NCBI GenBank assembly: GCA_017311185.1
Contig: JAESUZ010003490.1
Coordinates: 2,170,001-2,234,000, forward strand
DNA from: Proteles cristata cristata
Taxonomy: Eukaryota > Chordata > Mammalia > Carnivora > Hyaenidae
Reading direction: 5' to 3'
Length of the DNA stretch: 64,000 bases
The notes under the pieces: model-generated
Database searches by the model: none
What the model saw: the letters and a program-made list of their open reading frames with translations, nothing else
Told to the model about the DNA's origin: nothing
In this document: one piece after another, positions 12,771 through 24,800 of the stretch
Layout: every line of letters begins with the position of its first letter
Position numbering within the stretch: the stretch's first letter is position 1
Translations under genes and position numbers: made by a program

Positions 12771-13744
12771 GCATACAACCCACATATAAAGAGGCTCTTT
12801 CCACTCTTAGCCTTTTCTGCAAATAAGGGACCTCTTTCCAGTCACAATTCACAAATAATAAGCCCTATTAGAAGGCTGCAACACAGGAAACTTTGATGTG
12901 CTGAGTACCTAGGGCTTGGAAAGAAGGTTCCAAAAAAAAAAAAATGCAACCAGGTGATTTCTCTGTTTCCACTTGGGTCTGGCAGACACTGGTCTGTGTT
13001 GTTTTTTTCTTTTCATTTTCCCTTAGCTTTGATTTTTGTAGCGTGGCTCCAGCTAGGTGAAGTGATTTATCATCACCCTAGCAGTTGGCCTTGACCCTTA
13101 TCTTCCTCTGGGAAGAGCTCCTGCCCCAGCTGGGGTTTACTGATGAAGGCTGAGGCGGAATTTGTTTGCTTTCCCTGGCTCCTTTCATATTTCTGACCCA
13201 GGCTTCAGCTTGACCCCAGCTTCTGACTTCAGGGCTTACCTTGCCCCCCAGCTTCCAGGAAACTCTAGGTGGGGGCCTCACCACCATACCTGGCCCCTTC
13301 CTTCCCCTGCGTCCCTGGGGACTTTTCCAGTCCTAGCTTCCAGTACTGGGCTTGTGTGCCGCCTGGCCAGGCAGACAATTTCATTACTCAACATGAAGAA
13401 TTGGGAGCCCCACCATTGGGCCAGGCTGGAGCAGTTTGGATGGCTGGGGAAGGAGAAGACATTCAGTCTGTTTCCTGCCTGAATGCCTCTGTAATTCCCA
13501 AGATAAATAAACCCCTCGGGCCTAGAGATGGCAGGCCCCGGTTTCCACTGGAGAGGATGGCAAGGTGAGTCCAAATCCACCTCCAAATCTCTTGGCTTTG
13601 GCACCTTGGGTAGACCCCAGTAGAGCCGGCCCCACCACGGTCCACATTTACAGATAGCTAAATTATTTTCAGGTCTCAGCTGGCAGCCCACGTATTCCAA
13701 GCAATACTGGCCGAGGATATCCTTGCATAAGAACTGCAAACTTG

Positions 13745-13905
13745 TGCAGGGATGATAGGAGTGGCGTGCGTGTTCTCATCCGGTCCACAGGCCAGCCTCG
13801 TGAGGTTGGCATCTTTATTCCCGCCTGACACGTGGAGACACGGGGTCGGGCAGGTTGACAGCTTGCCCGGCTGGTAAACACTGCACAACCAGGATTTCAG
13901 CCACA
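13745..13905 (-). repeat. MIR, antisense
   Basis: CATCTTTATTCCCGCCTGAC, GCTTGCCCGGCTGGTAAACA and AACCAGGATTTCAGCC follow antisense MIR, well diverged. Confidence 0.6.
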
Positions 13906-14234
13906 CCCTCTGCTTCTGGGCTGGAGGCTTTCCGGTGGTCCGTGGGGCCTCACTGGGCTAACCTTAAAGAGCGTGTTACTCTTCCCCTTCCTTTCACCCA
14001 AATCCTTCCATGTCTGGCCCTTTGAGTAGCCCACACGGAGCCACCGCAGATCTCAGGAGAGTTTCCTTTGGTAAAAGAGACCGTGAGTCCCTGTGTCTTG
14101 AGTTTCTCCCCCAGACCCTCGCAGAACCTGCAGAGGGGCCGAGGGTGAACGGCGAGGAGACGCCCTTGCTGTGCTGCCCAGGGCTGCCCCCCGACAGCCA
14201 CCCTCCCTGCTGCAGAGCGGGGGAGACTGTACTG

Positions 14235-14430
14235 AAGGCTCCTAATGATCTGTGAATGTATTAATCCTACTTTCTGTTAATTAACAATATGATAAAACCG
14301 GCATTTCCTAAGTCGTCGCTTAACACATGTTTTAGCAATTATGTACTTAGTGGTTTGGATTCAGAATGCTAATAGAAGAAAATTTTAATGAAGATATGAT
14401 GCTACGAAAAACGTATAGAGAAGAGCTCAG
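14235..14430. other. AT-rich island, candidate conserved element
   Basis: TTAATTAACAATATGATAAA and surrounding AT-rich unique sequence stand out from the GC-rich flanks. Confidence 0.25.
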
Positions 14431-14789
14431 GTATTATTGCCATTAACGTGTGAGAAGCAGGGGTCTCGGTGTGAAGGGTGAACCCCCCACCCCCAGCCAG
14501 CGCCTTCTGAGTACTCTCTGGGCTGAGCCGGGAGGACTCGGGATCCTAGAATTAGCTGGCTCGTGATTCCCATAAATATCTCACTTGAAGGCCCGTCTTT
14601 GAGGGTCCACACCCGCTGGCACTTACTCCCACCCCATCCTCTGACTTATAGTCCTTTCTGAAACAAAGGGAGGGCTTCAGAACCAGAGTTCAGGACATAG
14701 GTCCCCACCTTCCCTTCTAGAGCAGATGCCTTCAAAATTTTCTAATTGTCCAGAAAAAAATTAGCACACACTCCCAGTACATCTTATTT

Positions 14790-15022
14790 TTTTTTTAATG
14801 TTTTATTTATTTCCAGCAGAGAGAGACAGCGTGAGCAGGGGAGGGTCAGAGAGAGAGGGAGTCACAGACTGAAACAGGCTCCAGGCTCTGAGCTGGCAGT
14901 CAGCACAGAGCCCGACGCGGGGCTCGAACCCACGAACCGCGAGATCATGACCCACGCGAAAGTCGGACGCTTAACCGACTAAGCCACCCAGGGCCCCCCC
15001 CCCTTTTTTTTTTTAATGTTTT
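14790..15022 (-). mobile_element. CAN-SINE, antisense, with 16-bp target-site duplication
   Basis: A full-length antisense copy runs from a poly-T head to GCCACCCAGGGCCCCCCC. The 16-mer CCAGTACATCTTATTT occurs at 14774-14789 and again at 15023-15038, an exact target-site duplication. Before the second copy there is an extra run of T and AATGTTTT that resembles the head of another SINE. It may be a truncated second unit or a 5' addition made during insertion. B-box sequence GGGCTCGAACCC is intact on this strand. Confidence 0.95.
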
Positions 15023-15164
15023 CCAGTACATCTTATTTAATTTTCAGTTTCTTTACATGTACTACTCTGTTAATACATCATGTACTACTCTGTTATTACA
15101 AACCTACGTATAAATAATATGATGGAATATATTTGACGTAAGTCCTACCTAGAAGTTCATTATT

Positions 15165-15376
15165 TTTTTTTAAGAGTAGATCTTTTTTTTTTATTTTAAT
15201 TTATTTCTAGGAGAGAGAGAGAGACAGCGTGAGCAGGGGAGGGTCAGAGAGAGTGGGAGACACAATTGGAAACAGGTTCCAGCACAGAGCCTGACACGGG
15301 GCTTGAACCCACAAACCGCAAGACCATGACCTAAGCGAAAGTCGGACGCTTAACCGACTAAGCCACCCAGGCGCCC
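15165..15376 (-). mobile_element. CAN-SINE, antisense, with 16-bp target-site duplication
   Basis: This copy is bounded by CTAGAAGTTCATTATT at 15149-15164 and 15377-15392. It shares GACAGCGTGAGCAGGGGA and GACTAAGCCACCC with its neighbour at 14790. It lacks the segment between GGTTCC and AGCACAGAGCC, an internal deletion of about 20 bases. Confidence 0.95.
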
Positions 15377-15559
15377 CTAGAAGTTCATTATTAAAATATT
15401 TTCACAACAATGTGACTGAATAGGTGTTTTTAAAAAATTCTTGCTGTAACACTGTGAGCCAGCTCTAAGGGAAGCATTCTAAGGTTAGCTTATTTTGGTA
15501 CTTGGCCTTAATGCCTGTCATAACTGAAAAATACACCTCACAAGATAAACAGATCCCAG

Positions 15560-15770
15560 TGGAAGTACATTCGCTGTGCTGACTAAATCATGATACTAAT
15601 TTTTCAATCCCATCCTCCAATTATGCAAAGGATTTTGTTGAAATTCAGCTTGTAAATTTCCATCTTCCCTGATGTCAATCAGTTTTTCACGCACACTAAT
15701 CAAGTGTTGCATTTTTTGTATTTTTAACAAATGGGTTCAAAATCCACTAAAATCTTCATTAAAAAAAAAA
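15560..15770. other. AT-rich island, candidate conserved element
   Basis: CCAATTATGCAAAGG (octamer-like), several homeodomain-like ATTA sites and no repeat. It lies just after two SINEs. Confidence 0.3.
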
Positions 15771-16416
15771 AGTTTTATATTTCTGTTTCCAAGTTTTAAA
15801 AGCCCCTGGAGGAGGAGAACCTTCGTAGGCTGACCCTGTTATATGCTTTTTAGCAGCAAAATCACAGAAGAATACAAACAGTTTGCAAACATTTGTTTTC
15901 TGGGTGCTTTGTCTGCAGCACAGAGTTTCTCTTGAAAGGCAGGTTCCCTCCTCCCCACTGGACTGCACTTGTCTGTGTCTGATTTGGGGGCACCACTTGG
16001 GGGCAAGGTATGGCTGCCAAGCGGTCTTGCTGGAGAGAAGGGTCAGCTCGCCATTTTCTGACAGTGGCTTGTGCTTCTGACAGTGGCTTGGTATACCCTA
16101 CAATCTGGGGGGTGGGGGGGAGTGTGCAGTGCCTGTTCTCTTCCTGAAAGCCACATCACGCCGTGTGTACAGCCCTCGGTGGGGCGCCCCTGAGCCACAT
16201 CAGGTTCCTGCCGTGCCTGCAGCAGGTGAGTGCATGCAGGGCCACTCAGACCTCACCCCCTTCCACGCATTTTCTTTTTCCATCTGTGGTCTGTAAAATA
16301 CCAAGACACCAGTCTCTGATACCCGGCTGTATGGCTCCGTGGGCGCTTCAGACTGTTCTGCCCATGTGTTAAAAAGTGAAGCTGAAATAATTTTTAATTT
16401 TTTAATGTCTATTTTT

Positions 16417-16626
16417 TTAATGTTTTATTTATTTTTGAGAGAGAGACAGAGACGGCATAAGCAGGGGAGGGTCAGAGAGAGAGGGAGACACAGAATCCGA
16501 AGACAGGCTCCAGGCTCTGAGCTAGCTGTCAGCAGGGAGCTCGATGCGGGGCTCGAACCCACGAACCACGAGATCATGATCGAGCTGAAATCGGACGCTT
16601 AACCGACTGAGCTACTCAGGCACCCC
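16417..16626 (-). mobile_element. CAN-SINE, antisense, nested in an older SINE
   Basis: This full-length antisense copy is flanked by TTAATGTCTATTTTT at 16402-16416 and 16627-16641. That duplicated target is the T-rich end of the older SINE that follows, so this copy inserted into it. Confidence 0.94.
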
Positions 16627-16840
16627 TTAATGTCTATTTTTGAGAGAGAGACAGACAGAGCACAAGCGGGGAGGGGCAGAGAAAGAATGAGAGAGAGAGA
16701 GGGAGACACAGAATCCGAATCAGGCTCCAGGCTCCGAGCTGTCAGCACAGAGCCCAACGTGGGGTTCAAACTCAAGAACCGCGAGATCGTGCCCTGAGGT
16801 GAGGTCAGATGCTTCACGGACTGAGTCACCCAGGCGCCCC
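16627..16840 (-). mobile_element. CAN-SINE, antisense, older host copy
   Basis: The body runs from GAGAGAGAGACAGACAGAGC to CACCCAGGCGCCCC. Its outer flanks, AGCTGAAATAATTTT near 16381 and AGCTGAAATCATTTT near 16843, look like its own slightly diverged target-site duplication enclosing both SINEs. Confidence 0.92.
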
Positions 16841-17029
16841 AAAGCTGAAATCATTTTCGGATGAAAAATAAAAATTGGGCACTATGCTTTTTCCCTTTTC
16901 CCAATGTCTCTTGACCCTAATTAGACCTCTGAATTGCCTTAAAAACATACAGAAGCGGGGGGGCTACCCCAGACCAAACTCGATTCTGGGGGCGGGGGGC
17001 GGTCCGGGCAGCAGTTATTTTTTTAAATT

Positions 17030-17235
17030 TGCCTAAGAGATTCTGGTGTAGGAATCACAGCTGAGAGTCACTGTTCCAGACCAGTGCCTCTCAAATTTAA
17101 ATTTGCATAAAAGTCACCTGGAGAATTTGTTAAAACGCAGGCTCAGGTTTGGGAGGTCCAGGGTGGGGTCTGAGACTCTGTATTTCCGGCAAGTTCTCAG
17201 GCGGCGCTAATGCTGCGGGTTGGTGTGGGTCACCG
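17030..17235 (+). mobile_element. MER5-like hAT DNA transposon remnants
   Basis: CAGTGCCTCTCAAATTTAAA, then AAAAGTCACCTGGAGAATTT, GTTAAAACGCAGG and CTAATGCTGC match the order of MER5. The short block before it, ending GAGAGTCACTG, resembles the opposite end of another MER5 copy. Confidence 0.75.
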
Positions 17236-18374
17236 CGAATAGCTGCCTCCTGCCCCCTGCTTCTCGACCCCCTTTCCCACCCCCCTGACCACCCCGGGCC
17301 ATTGTCTGGACAGCTGAGGGGTAGAGCTGCCGCCCTAGCCTGGCCTCCTGGATTGCTGCTCTCAGCTTCTCGGAGGGATCTGGCCTCCAGATGTTAAGAA
17401 TGGTTCTTTTAACGGCCAAAGAAATAAAACAGGCCAGCCCCTGCCCCACGGTGAATAAGCGTGTGTGTCTCGTGCACAGACACCGTGATGGGCAGCTACC
17501 TGCCCCCCAACTGCAGGCAGGTTGCTGGTGGCACTGCCAGCTGGAGTCATGGACGTGCAGGCAGACGTGACTCCCCCCCACGCACACTGCAGAGGCCACA
17601 GAGAGGGTGGTGGGCGCGATGGGCACCAAGCCAGGGCTCCATCAGTTGGGACTGTTCTGAAACCATACCTCATGATAAAAGTCCTGTACTTTGTGGTGGC
17701 GTTGAAAACCTGCTTCCAAGTGGTGGTTCTCTGATGGAACTTTGGAAGCTCCTCTGAGGCCAGTGACCACTCCCCGGGGACGTGCTGGGAGAGACAGGTG
17801 GGCATCTTGAGGCGGCTACTGGGGAGGCCGAGGCTTTTCTGGGGGGGTCCTCTGTCCATAGTTGGGTGAGTTGGGTGCGGGGCTGCCTCCGACCCTTCCC
17901 GTCAGAGCAGGTTTTGTGGTCTGGGTCCACCCCATGGTCCGCTTGTCCCCTTTGTGCTCTGTCTTCAGAGGACCCCAGGGAAACCCCCTCGGGACAGGAG
18001 TCCTTGGCCTGTTCTCCAGCAGCCAGACAGCAGGCTCCCTCCTGGAGCAAAGGCAGGAGCAGCGGGAGGCACATCGGTGGTCAGGGCGAGGGTGACCACG
18101 CTCCAGTGATACGTGACTTTGGTTTTTACCCACAGGGCTGCACAGGAGGGTCTTCTTAAGTTAGAAGACTGGGAATTTGCCACACGCTTTGTTTGACCTC
18201 TCCCTGTCCTGAATCTCTGTTCCCACCGTGATAGCTCGTAAAGCACCGTGGACGTCTCTCTGACACACCTGTCAGATGAATTTTAATAAATGAGGCTCAA
18301 GGCAGAGGGCCGGTAAATACACGTGGAGACAGAGGTTGGGATAGGGGAGAAGCTATGACACGTCTCGTTTGATC

Positions 18375-18550
18375 GGTGCGTGAGGACAGCTAACCCCTCA
18401 CAAGTGCTTTCAAGCACTCCTAGTTGGTGAGCTGGATTTATTACTTCTGTCTCATAGAGGATACTGAGGGTCAGAGTGGTTAACTAACATGCTCTAAGTC
18501 ACACAGCCAGTTATTGCTGGAGCCAGGATTTGAGCCCAAATCTACCTAGA
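18375..18550 (-). repeat. MIR, antisense
   Basis: GAGGATACTGAGGGTCAGAG, AAGTCACACAGCCAG and GGATTTGAGCCCAAATC follow antisense MIR. A (CA)n microsatellite follows directly. Confidence 0.75.
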
Positions 18551-18566
18551 AAGACCAAGGCCACTT

Positions 18567-18592
18567 ACACACACACACACACACACACACAC
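18567..18592. repeat. (AC)13 microsatellite
   Basis: An uninterrupted AC dinucleotide run lies just after an antisense MIR. Confidence 0.97.
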
Positions 18593-18799
18593 CCTCAGGG
18601 GGACATTAGGTAGTTGAAACTTACCTTCCAGGGTGCTCACTGCATGGGTGGGGCCACAGGATATCAGAAAAGGTGACAGATTTGAAACCTACTCTTGTGG
18701 GGGGTGCCTGGGGCTATGGACCCAAATGCCTCTGTGGACAAGAGCTTCCAGCCCCATCTCAGAAAGCCCGGGGACTTAGAAGCCTTGAAGGACACATTC

Positions 18800-18965
18800 T
18801 TACCGGTAGCCCATCGAAGCCGCCCGAGGCGCTGCGGCTTCCAGGACAGATGCGGAGGCGGTGCGTCCCGGTGCCCTTGCTCCAGCTGCGCACACGACCT
18901 CAGCCGCCTCCACCCTGCTGGGCGCGCACCGCAGCCCTGGCACCGTCTGCCGGGGTCCTGATCCG
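18800..18965. other. Short CpG-dense segment
   Basis: About 165 bases with dense CpG (GAAGCCGCCCGAGGCGCTGC and GGGCGCGCACCGCAGCC) within otherwise CpG-poor intron. It is too short for a classical CpG island and no exon or promoter motif was recognised. Confidence 0.35.
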
Positions 18966-19949
18966 AGCCAGTTGTCTAGCGATTTAATTTGGTGAATTTA
19001 CCACTGCGTCCCAGAGTTTATATTGGCACTTAACAGCAGTAATATGTGTCTCTCTCGCCAAGAACTGACTATTTTCCCAACCAAGATGGAACACCACGCA
19101 CAAAAAAATAGGTTTGTGAACTAATCTGCCGTCCTGACAAGTGTCATTCACAGAATCACTGCCACGGAGCGCACTCAGAATGCAATGAGACGGGGGCCGT
19201 CTGGCCTGGATCGCAGGTGCATTTTCCCCCTTGGCTGACAAGAGTCTGGGCTGAGGCGCCCACCCCTTCCCTGCAGCCGCAGGCGCTTTCAACCCATCAG
19301 TATTCATGGCAGGTTTCTCATAGAAAAACGGTCTAAGGATGGCGGAAGGGGTCTTTCTCCTTCTACCCCACCCCTCTCTCTCTGAATCTTTCTCTCCCTC
19401 CTTTTTATCCCCCCTCCCCTCCCTCTCTTCCTTCCGGGGTGTTTTTTCACCTCACCACCACCACCCATTGTAATGTTCTCTAAACATGCGTATAATTTCA
19501 CAGACTCAAGGAGGTGCCCCCCCATCAGTAAAGTAGATACATAGATATATATACTTACTACTCCCTGAATATCCATTTGGAATTCTAACACAGAACTTAG
19601 TTGCTTTTGCATAAGGATTTGGTAAACCACGAACACCTCTGGGAGTAGAAACCAGATCAGTCATTTACACTCTAGTATGAACTGGTCTCCACCCCTTCTT
19701 GAGTCTGGGACACAGACGCTGCTTCTTTGCCCATGATCTCGCCCTACCTTGGATAAGGGCTGGCCATGGGGCTGAGAAGTTCAGCTCTCCACGAAAGGGA
19801 TAACAGAGGCTTCTTAAAACAGCTTTGTTTTTCCCTTCATGTTAGAGGGAAGCCTAGAGATACTTTCTTCTGTTGGAAAGTTCTGGATTGTTTTTTACCA
19901 AATGATCCCTACGCGACTCATCCTGACTTGGGAAACATGGAGCAGAGTC

Positions 19950-20110
19950 AGACGAGGGTGGCTGTCAGAATCACCAGAGAACTGGCCAAAATGCAGATTC
20001 CTGGGCCCGCAAAGCCCGCATCTAGGTGTCAGGAAAGCCCCCTGGGGGCTGCATTTTTAACAAGCCCCTCCCCCATCAGAAAGCTGGTGTGCCCCCCCAC
20101 CCCCCCATAG
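19950..20110 (+). mobile_element. MER5-like hAT remnant
   Basis: AATCACCAGAGAACTGGCCA, ATGCAGATTCCTGGGCCC and GCATTTTTAACAAGCCCC follow the MER5 order. Ends are eroded. Confidence 0.65.
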
Positions 20111-20339
20111 GAACGCACTTCACTTCTCAGTGCCAGCTTGGTTTATGGTCCGAGGCCTCCTTAAGCAGTCCTGAGGTGACTTGTAACTGAAGCCTTAATG
20201 AAATGCTTGCTGGGTCACGGCTGACACCTGACTTTTAGAAAGCTAATGCTTACATTCCAAGGTCAGGCATTGGCTCTAGCATCCTTGGGCTGAAAAGGAA
20301 AGAAAAGTATCTTTCCAGTCGAGAAACTGGCTCCCCTCT

Positions 20340-20900
20340 AGCGAATGCCACCACCGTAGCTTAATATTAATTTAGGGAGTTCAGTCGTGTGCAGTTTCTG
20401 TGCAGTAGATTGGAAACCTGATTGTGCCATTTTTGTTATCGGGCTGCCCACACACCTGAGATCGCTTCCCTCCCTGTCCCCGAGGCCCCCCCACCCCCAG
20501 CCCCCAAAGGTGGCTGAAGAGGCGCAGGTGCGAGCTGGCTGTCTCCAAGTCCCTTTCCCCTCCTGATTAAGTGGTGTGTGGGAATACAGGAGGCCCGTGT
20601 CGATTCACACCGATCTATGCCTCGCCCGCGCGCGAGCCACTTGTAATTCCCCACAGCCCCAGCCAGCCTCTGCAAGGCTGAAAGAAATATGACCAGGCAA
20701 GTTGAGAAAATAAATTAAACAAAGTGTCAACTTTTCTTGTTTCTCTCCTCATTATTAAGAGATGGAATGGGGCTCGTTTATCAAGCAGGGGGAGAAATTA
20801 ATTGACACGGCTTTAATATCATGATGTCTGGCGTGTCTGGTCACATTCCTTCATTTTTTGGAAAGGCATTTTATTATAGTTTACAGCAACCAGCTGCCAA
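20340..20900. other. Candidate conserved non-coding element
   Basis: Two AT-rich cores (about 20350-20450 and 20690-20880), with TTAATATTAATTTAGG and AAATTAATTGACACGG, flank a short GC-rich section. No transposon is recognisable. Confidence 0.3.
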
Positions 20901-21634
20901 ACTACTGGTGTAAACGAGGAAGCAGGTGCGTGAGTGATGCCGCGGCGGAAGGGCTGCAGTGCCATCCTGAAGGGGACACGGCGGGGAGGAAAGGCCGGGT
21001 TAGAAAGGGTCCCAGAGAGGCAGCCTGTTGGCTCGTGTGGAGGAACGGGAGAGGGATGTCAGCAGACCTCTGGACTTTAGCATCTGCCTCCGCTGAAAGT
21101 CTTTGTTCCGACCAGCCCCGAGGCTGCACCCTGCCTCCCTTTGGGTCAGTGTGGCCGCCCCTGCTCTTTGTTCTTATCAGTCCAGGGGAGGGAGTGCTAC
21201 TCTGGGTGCCCCTAACGGTGGCTGACTCGTTAGGGAGGCAGTTTGCGGCACCAAGTCTCCAGCCTGATAGTCAGAACCCTGTTTCAGGCCAGCCTGTGGG
21301 TAGGAGCTGGGAATGTTCAGAGAAGTCACTCACCCTGTGTCCATCCTACATGACACTGGCTTAGGAGGGAGCCGGCTTGTGGTCCTTATAAAAGTCATCT
21401 TTGTCGTGTGCATCTGAAAAACCTGTTTTCCCTTCTCTACCTTGATGCCGACGGCTGCAGCCGGCTCAGGCCACAGAGGAAGCAACCAGGTAAAGGAACG
21501 GACGCAGGCGTCTTCCCCGCCTCCCCCCTTGCGCTCCTTCTGCCGGGTTGTTAGGATGAGAGGCCGTTGCCCACTGGGTGGAGGCTCTTGCAGGCAAGCG
21601 TGATGGGCTCCCAAGAGCCAGGTTGCGGGACAAG

Positions 21635-21770
21635 GTTAGAATCCAAAAGCTACCTGATGTGGAATGACCTACCTTCCTACGAAGGAAGTCCTTCATCTGC
21701 AGAGTAGGAACGTCCCTGCTTCACGGGAGGGAGCTGTGAGGACTGAGCTGATGGCTGCCCAATAAATGGA
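21635..21770 (+). repeat. MIR, sense
   Basis: AATGACCTACCTTCCTACG, CTTCATCTGCAGAGTAGGAA and GCTGTGAGGACTGAG follow MIR in the sense direction with divergence. Confidence 0.55.
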
Positions 21771-22754
21771 GTCAAGCTTCCTCTTTTTCGAATTATCATT
21801 AGAGTCTGGCTGGAAATAAGTAACCACCTTCGGGATACCAGATGTTACTAACTGAATGAGTCCCATCCCTGGCTTGGAGGGAAAGGACATCCTTAATGTT
21901 ACTGAAGTGCCTATTACCGCTTGGGTGTCAAAGCAGGTGCGGCTGGTACTGTCACCCCACCTTTTGCCGAAAGCCTCATGTCTGAAAATGCTCAGGAAAT
22001 GCTAGTGACAGCTCAGAGTGGATCCTCCAACATTCGTGTCCCTTGCAGTGAGTATCCCAGAGTGGCAGTCGGAAACAAGTCACTTCTTTTGCAAAGGTGG
22101 CTTGTGTGTTCTCTTGGAACAGATCCATCTTCTAGGTAGATGGTTTTAGGGCAAACTCAGGGCACAAGACGCCACCCACCCCTGCCTGCAGCTTGTCTCT
22201 GCTCTTCTTGCCCCAGAGACCCGAAGAGGGGGGGCTCAGACCTTCTCCTTCACCCAGGGTTCCAGGAAAACCTTTCGAGGCAGATGAAGCCGATTTGCCA
22301 AAACCTGCCATAGACCATGCATTTCTGGTGACCCCGAAGTGCTCTGAGTTGGGGATGTGAGGAGCACAGCCCAAGATGACGGGTGGCTGACAGACACACA
22401 GCTCAGTGGCGGTTGACCCACGGAGCACATGAAGCATCGTGCCTCATGGCCCAGGCTCTTACCCTCTCGAGCCCTAGGGCCACCGAATCCATCTTGAACA
22501 CTTCCTGATCCAAGCAAGTCCCTGATGTTTGGCTCTGGCTTAGTGGCCACGTGTCACCAGGGATGGGTCATCTACAACTCTGCCAAGCAGTTGAGCAAAA
22601 TGACGATGGCCGAGCATGCCCCACCTCTCACAGGGTTGCCATGGAGACCAGGTAGGATGATGTATGAGAAACATTTTGAAACCAGAAGGTGCTCCCCACG
22701 CCCAAACCCAGGAGACTTGTGTTTATACTGAGAGCAGCCCACGGCTCCTGCCGC

Positions 22755-23110
22755 TTCCTCCGTCACCGGATTATTAGTGCATCGGGGAGGTTGTGGGAGT
22801 TATAAATATACTTGCGTACACACACCTCAAATTCCACATGGGATACTCTGAATAAATTTGACAGTCTGGGGTTTTTTTTCCCCTCCCTCATTTTCTCCCC
22901 ATTAACCAAGTGTGTTAACTCAAGATTTGCATTGATTTTCACTGAAGACGCATTAGGCACCACGCTATTGCCTATTAGTGTTCATTGACCTATATGATAA
23001 GAGAAGAAAATTATTTTTGAGGCGAGGAGGAGGCCCTTCCCATCTTTCCCTCCCTGACCTAAAAAAAGAATTCTTTGTAAGTTAACTGTCGGTTGTTCCT
23101 CAGTGCCTGC
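22755..23110. other. AT-rich island with POU octamer, candidate regulatory element
   Basis: Unique sequence with a perfect ATTTGCAT octamer at 22925-22932, close to TTAACCAAG and ATTAGTGTTC blocks. The (TG)22 run follows at 23172. Confidence 0.35.
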
Positions 23111-23167
23111 ATCTGTAGCAGGTCATTTTCATTGTGAGGTATCTTGTTTTCAGATTTCTGTTCTCTT

Positions 23168-23171
<4 letters not shown>

Positions 23172-23216
<45 letters not shown>
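23172..23216. repeat. (TG)22 microsatellite
   Basis: An uninterrupted TG run of about 45 bases, likely length-polymorphic. TG runs of this length can form Z-DNA. Confidence 0.98.
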
Positions 23217-23219
<3 letters not shown>

Positions 23220-23854
23220 AGCTTTGTATTATTCAAATGAATATTCAGTTGTGTTCATTTGAATAAGAGAGGGGGAAAAAGGTTTGACTGTTAAATGAGT
23301 ACCTCTTAAATAGAGCTTACGTGTGAGTTTCCAATAATAGCTTCATTCAAGAGAATGCTTAAGAATTTCATTTTTAAATGCTCCCTGTCAACTCCTACCC
23401 TATTTATGGCCATTTTAAACCCTTTTTGTTTGGGGTTTCATCCTCCTAACCCCCTTCTTTGTGCCAGTTTTGCTGACTCCTGGGCTCCTCGGATATTGGG
23501 GTGCTTCATGAAATCCTGGGCAGTTGCCATTTTGCTGATGGCAGGTGAGAGGGTTTCTTTGGCGAACTAGCCTGTTGTGCCCCAAATTTGGACCCTTCGA
23601 CATTATCCCCCACCCAGTGACTTTAAATACCTACAGACTTCTCCGGCTTCAGGGTGGTGTCTCCCCTTAGGATCATGGGGGATGGAAAACTGAGCAAGAG
23701 GGGATCACGGGCACCCCCAGAGGGCCCTGATGGAATGTGGGCCCTCGTAGGCTCACCGTGGATCAGAGTCCTTGCCTCGTCGCGCACCAGAGTAAGAATA
23801 CCCCGTTCCCACCCCACTCCCACCCCCTGCATCCCCTCCCCTGTTCTGCCTGCT

Positions 23855-23915
23855 TCTTTTAGAGGCCCAGAGAGGTGAACGGACTCTCCAGGAACACACA
23901 GCTCATTATTTGGTC
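23855..23915 (-). repeat. MIR core fragment, antisense
   Basis: GAGGCCCAGAGAGGTGAACG followed by ACACACAGCTC is the antisense MIR core. Confidence 0.5.
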
Positions 23916-24139
23916 CTTCCTTTTTTGAGCAAGGATAATTATGTGTCTCTTTTACCTGACTATTAATGCCTCCGTCTGGTAGGCTTTCATGAGGCTCCAT
24001 TTCTGATTCTTTGCTGGGCTCTCTTTTGGAAAAAATGGGAGGGAAATAAACAGTCCTTCCTGCCCCTTCTCAGGAAGAGTCAGACTTCCTGAGTTTCAGG
24101 TAGGATGTATACACTCGGCAGACTGTTCACAAGACTATG

Positions 24140-24470
24140 GTCCCTTGAAAACGTGACGCTGAGTGAAATGAACCAGACACAAAGGGACAAATACTGTATG
24201 ATTCCACTTATGCGAGGTACCTAAAGGAGGCAGATTCCTAGAGGCAGAAGGTAGAATGAGGTTGCCAGGGAGAGGGAAGCATGGGGAGTTTGCTTGCTGG
24301 GTACAGTCTCAGCTCAGGATGGTTAAAAAAAAAAAGTTTTGGTAATAGATAGTGGTGGTGGTTGAATATACTTACGCCACACCTTAGCATACACTAAAAA
24401 AATGGTTACGATGTAAATTATATATCGTATACATTTTTACCCAATAAAAAAGTTAATTTCAAGAAAGAAA
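24140..24470 (+). mobile_element. L1 (L1M-like) 3'-end fragment
   Basis: The stretch ATACTGTATGATTCCACTTA, then GAGGTTGCCAGGGAG and the final AATGGTTACGATGTAAATT to CCCAATAAAAAAG matches the order of a widespread mammalian L1 3' end that I recall. It is diverged and lacks ORF sequence. Confidence 0.75.
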
Positions 24471-24529
24471 AAGACTTGGATGCCAAAAAAAAGATCTTTC
24501 CCACCCACCACCCTATCCTTCCCAAATTT

Positions 24530-24800
24530 GTAACACTGCTGTCTTTTCACTCTGTTTAATTTATTTGGGGGCGGTTCTCCACCGAGTTACTAATTCATTG
24601 TAAATGGTAATGCACCTCTGAGATAAAAATGATTATATGTTAAGGAATAACATTTATTGATAATTAAGTGTTTCATGGTTTTCTCTGCTTTCTCAAACGG
24701 AATAAATAAATATTTTAGACACAATCAAGTTTGCTTTCTCTCTTCGGGCCAAACAGGGCTGTCGAGACGATATAGATCTTTAAACTACTGCAAATGAGTC
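24530..24800. other. AT-rich island, candidate conserved element
   Basis: TTAATTTATTTGGGG, TGATAATTAAGTGTTTC and nearby AT-rich unique sequence follow directly after an L1 end, with no repeat marks of their own. Confidence 0.3.

Noticed and set aside
14790..16840. tRNA-like A and B boxes
   Set aside because: They belong to tRNA-Lys-derived SINEs. No cloverleaf-forming functional tRNA was seen.
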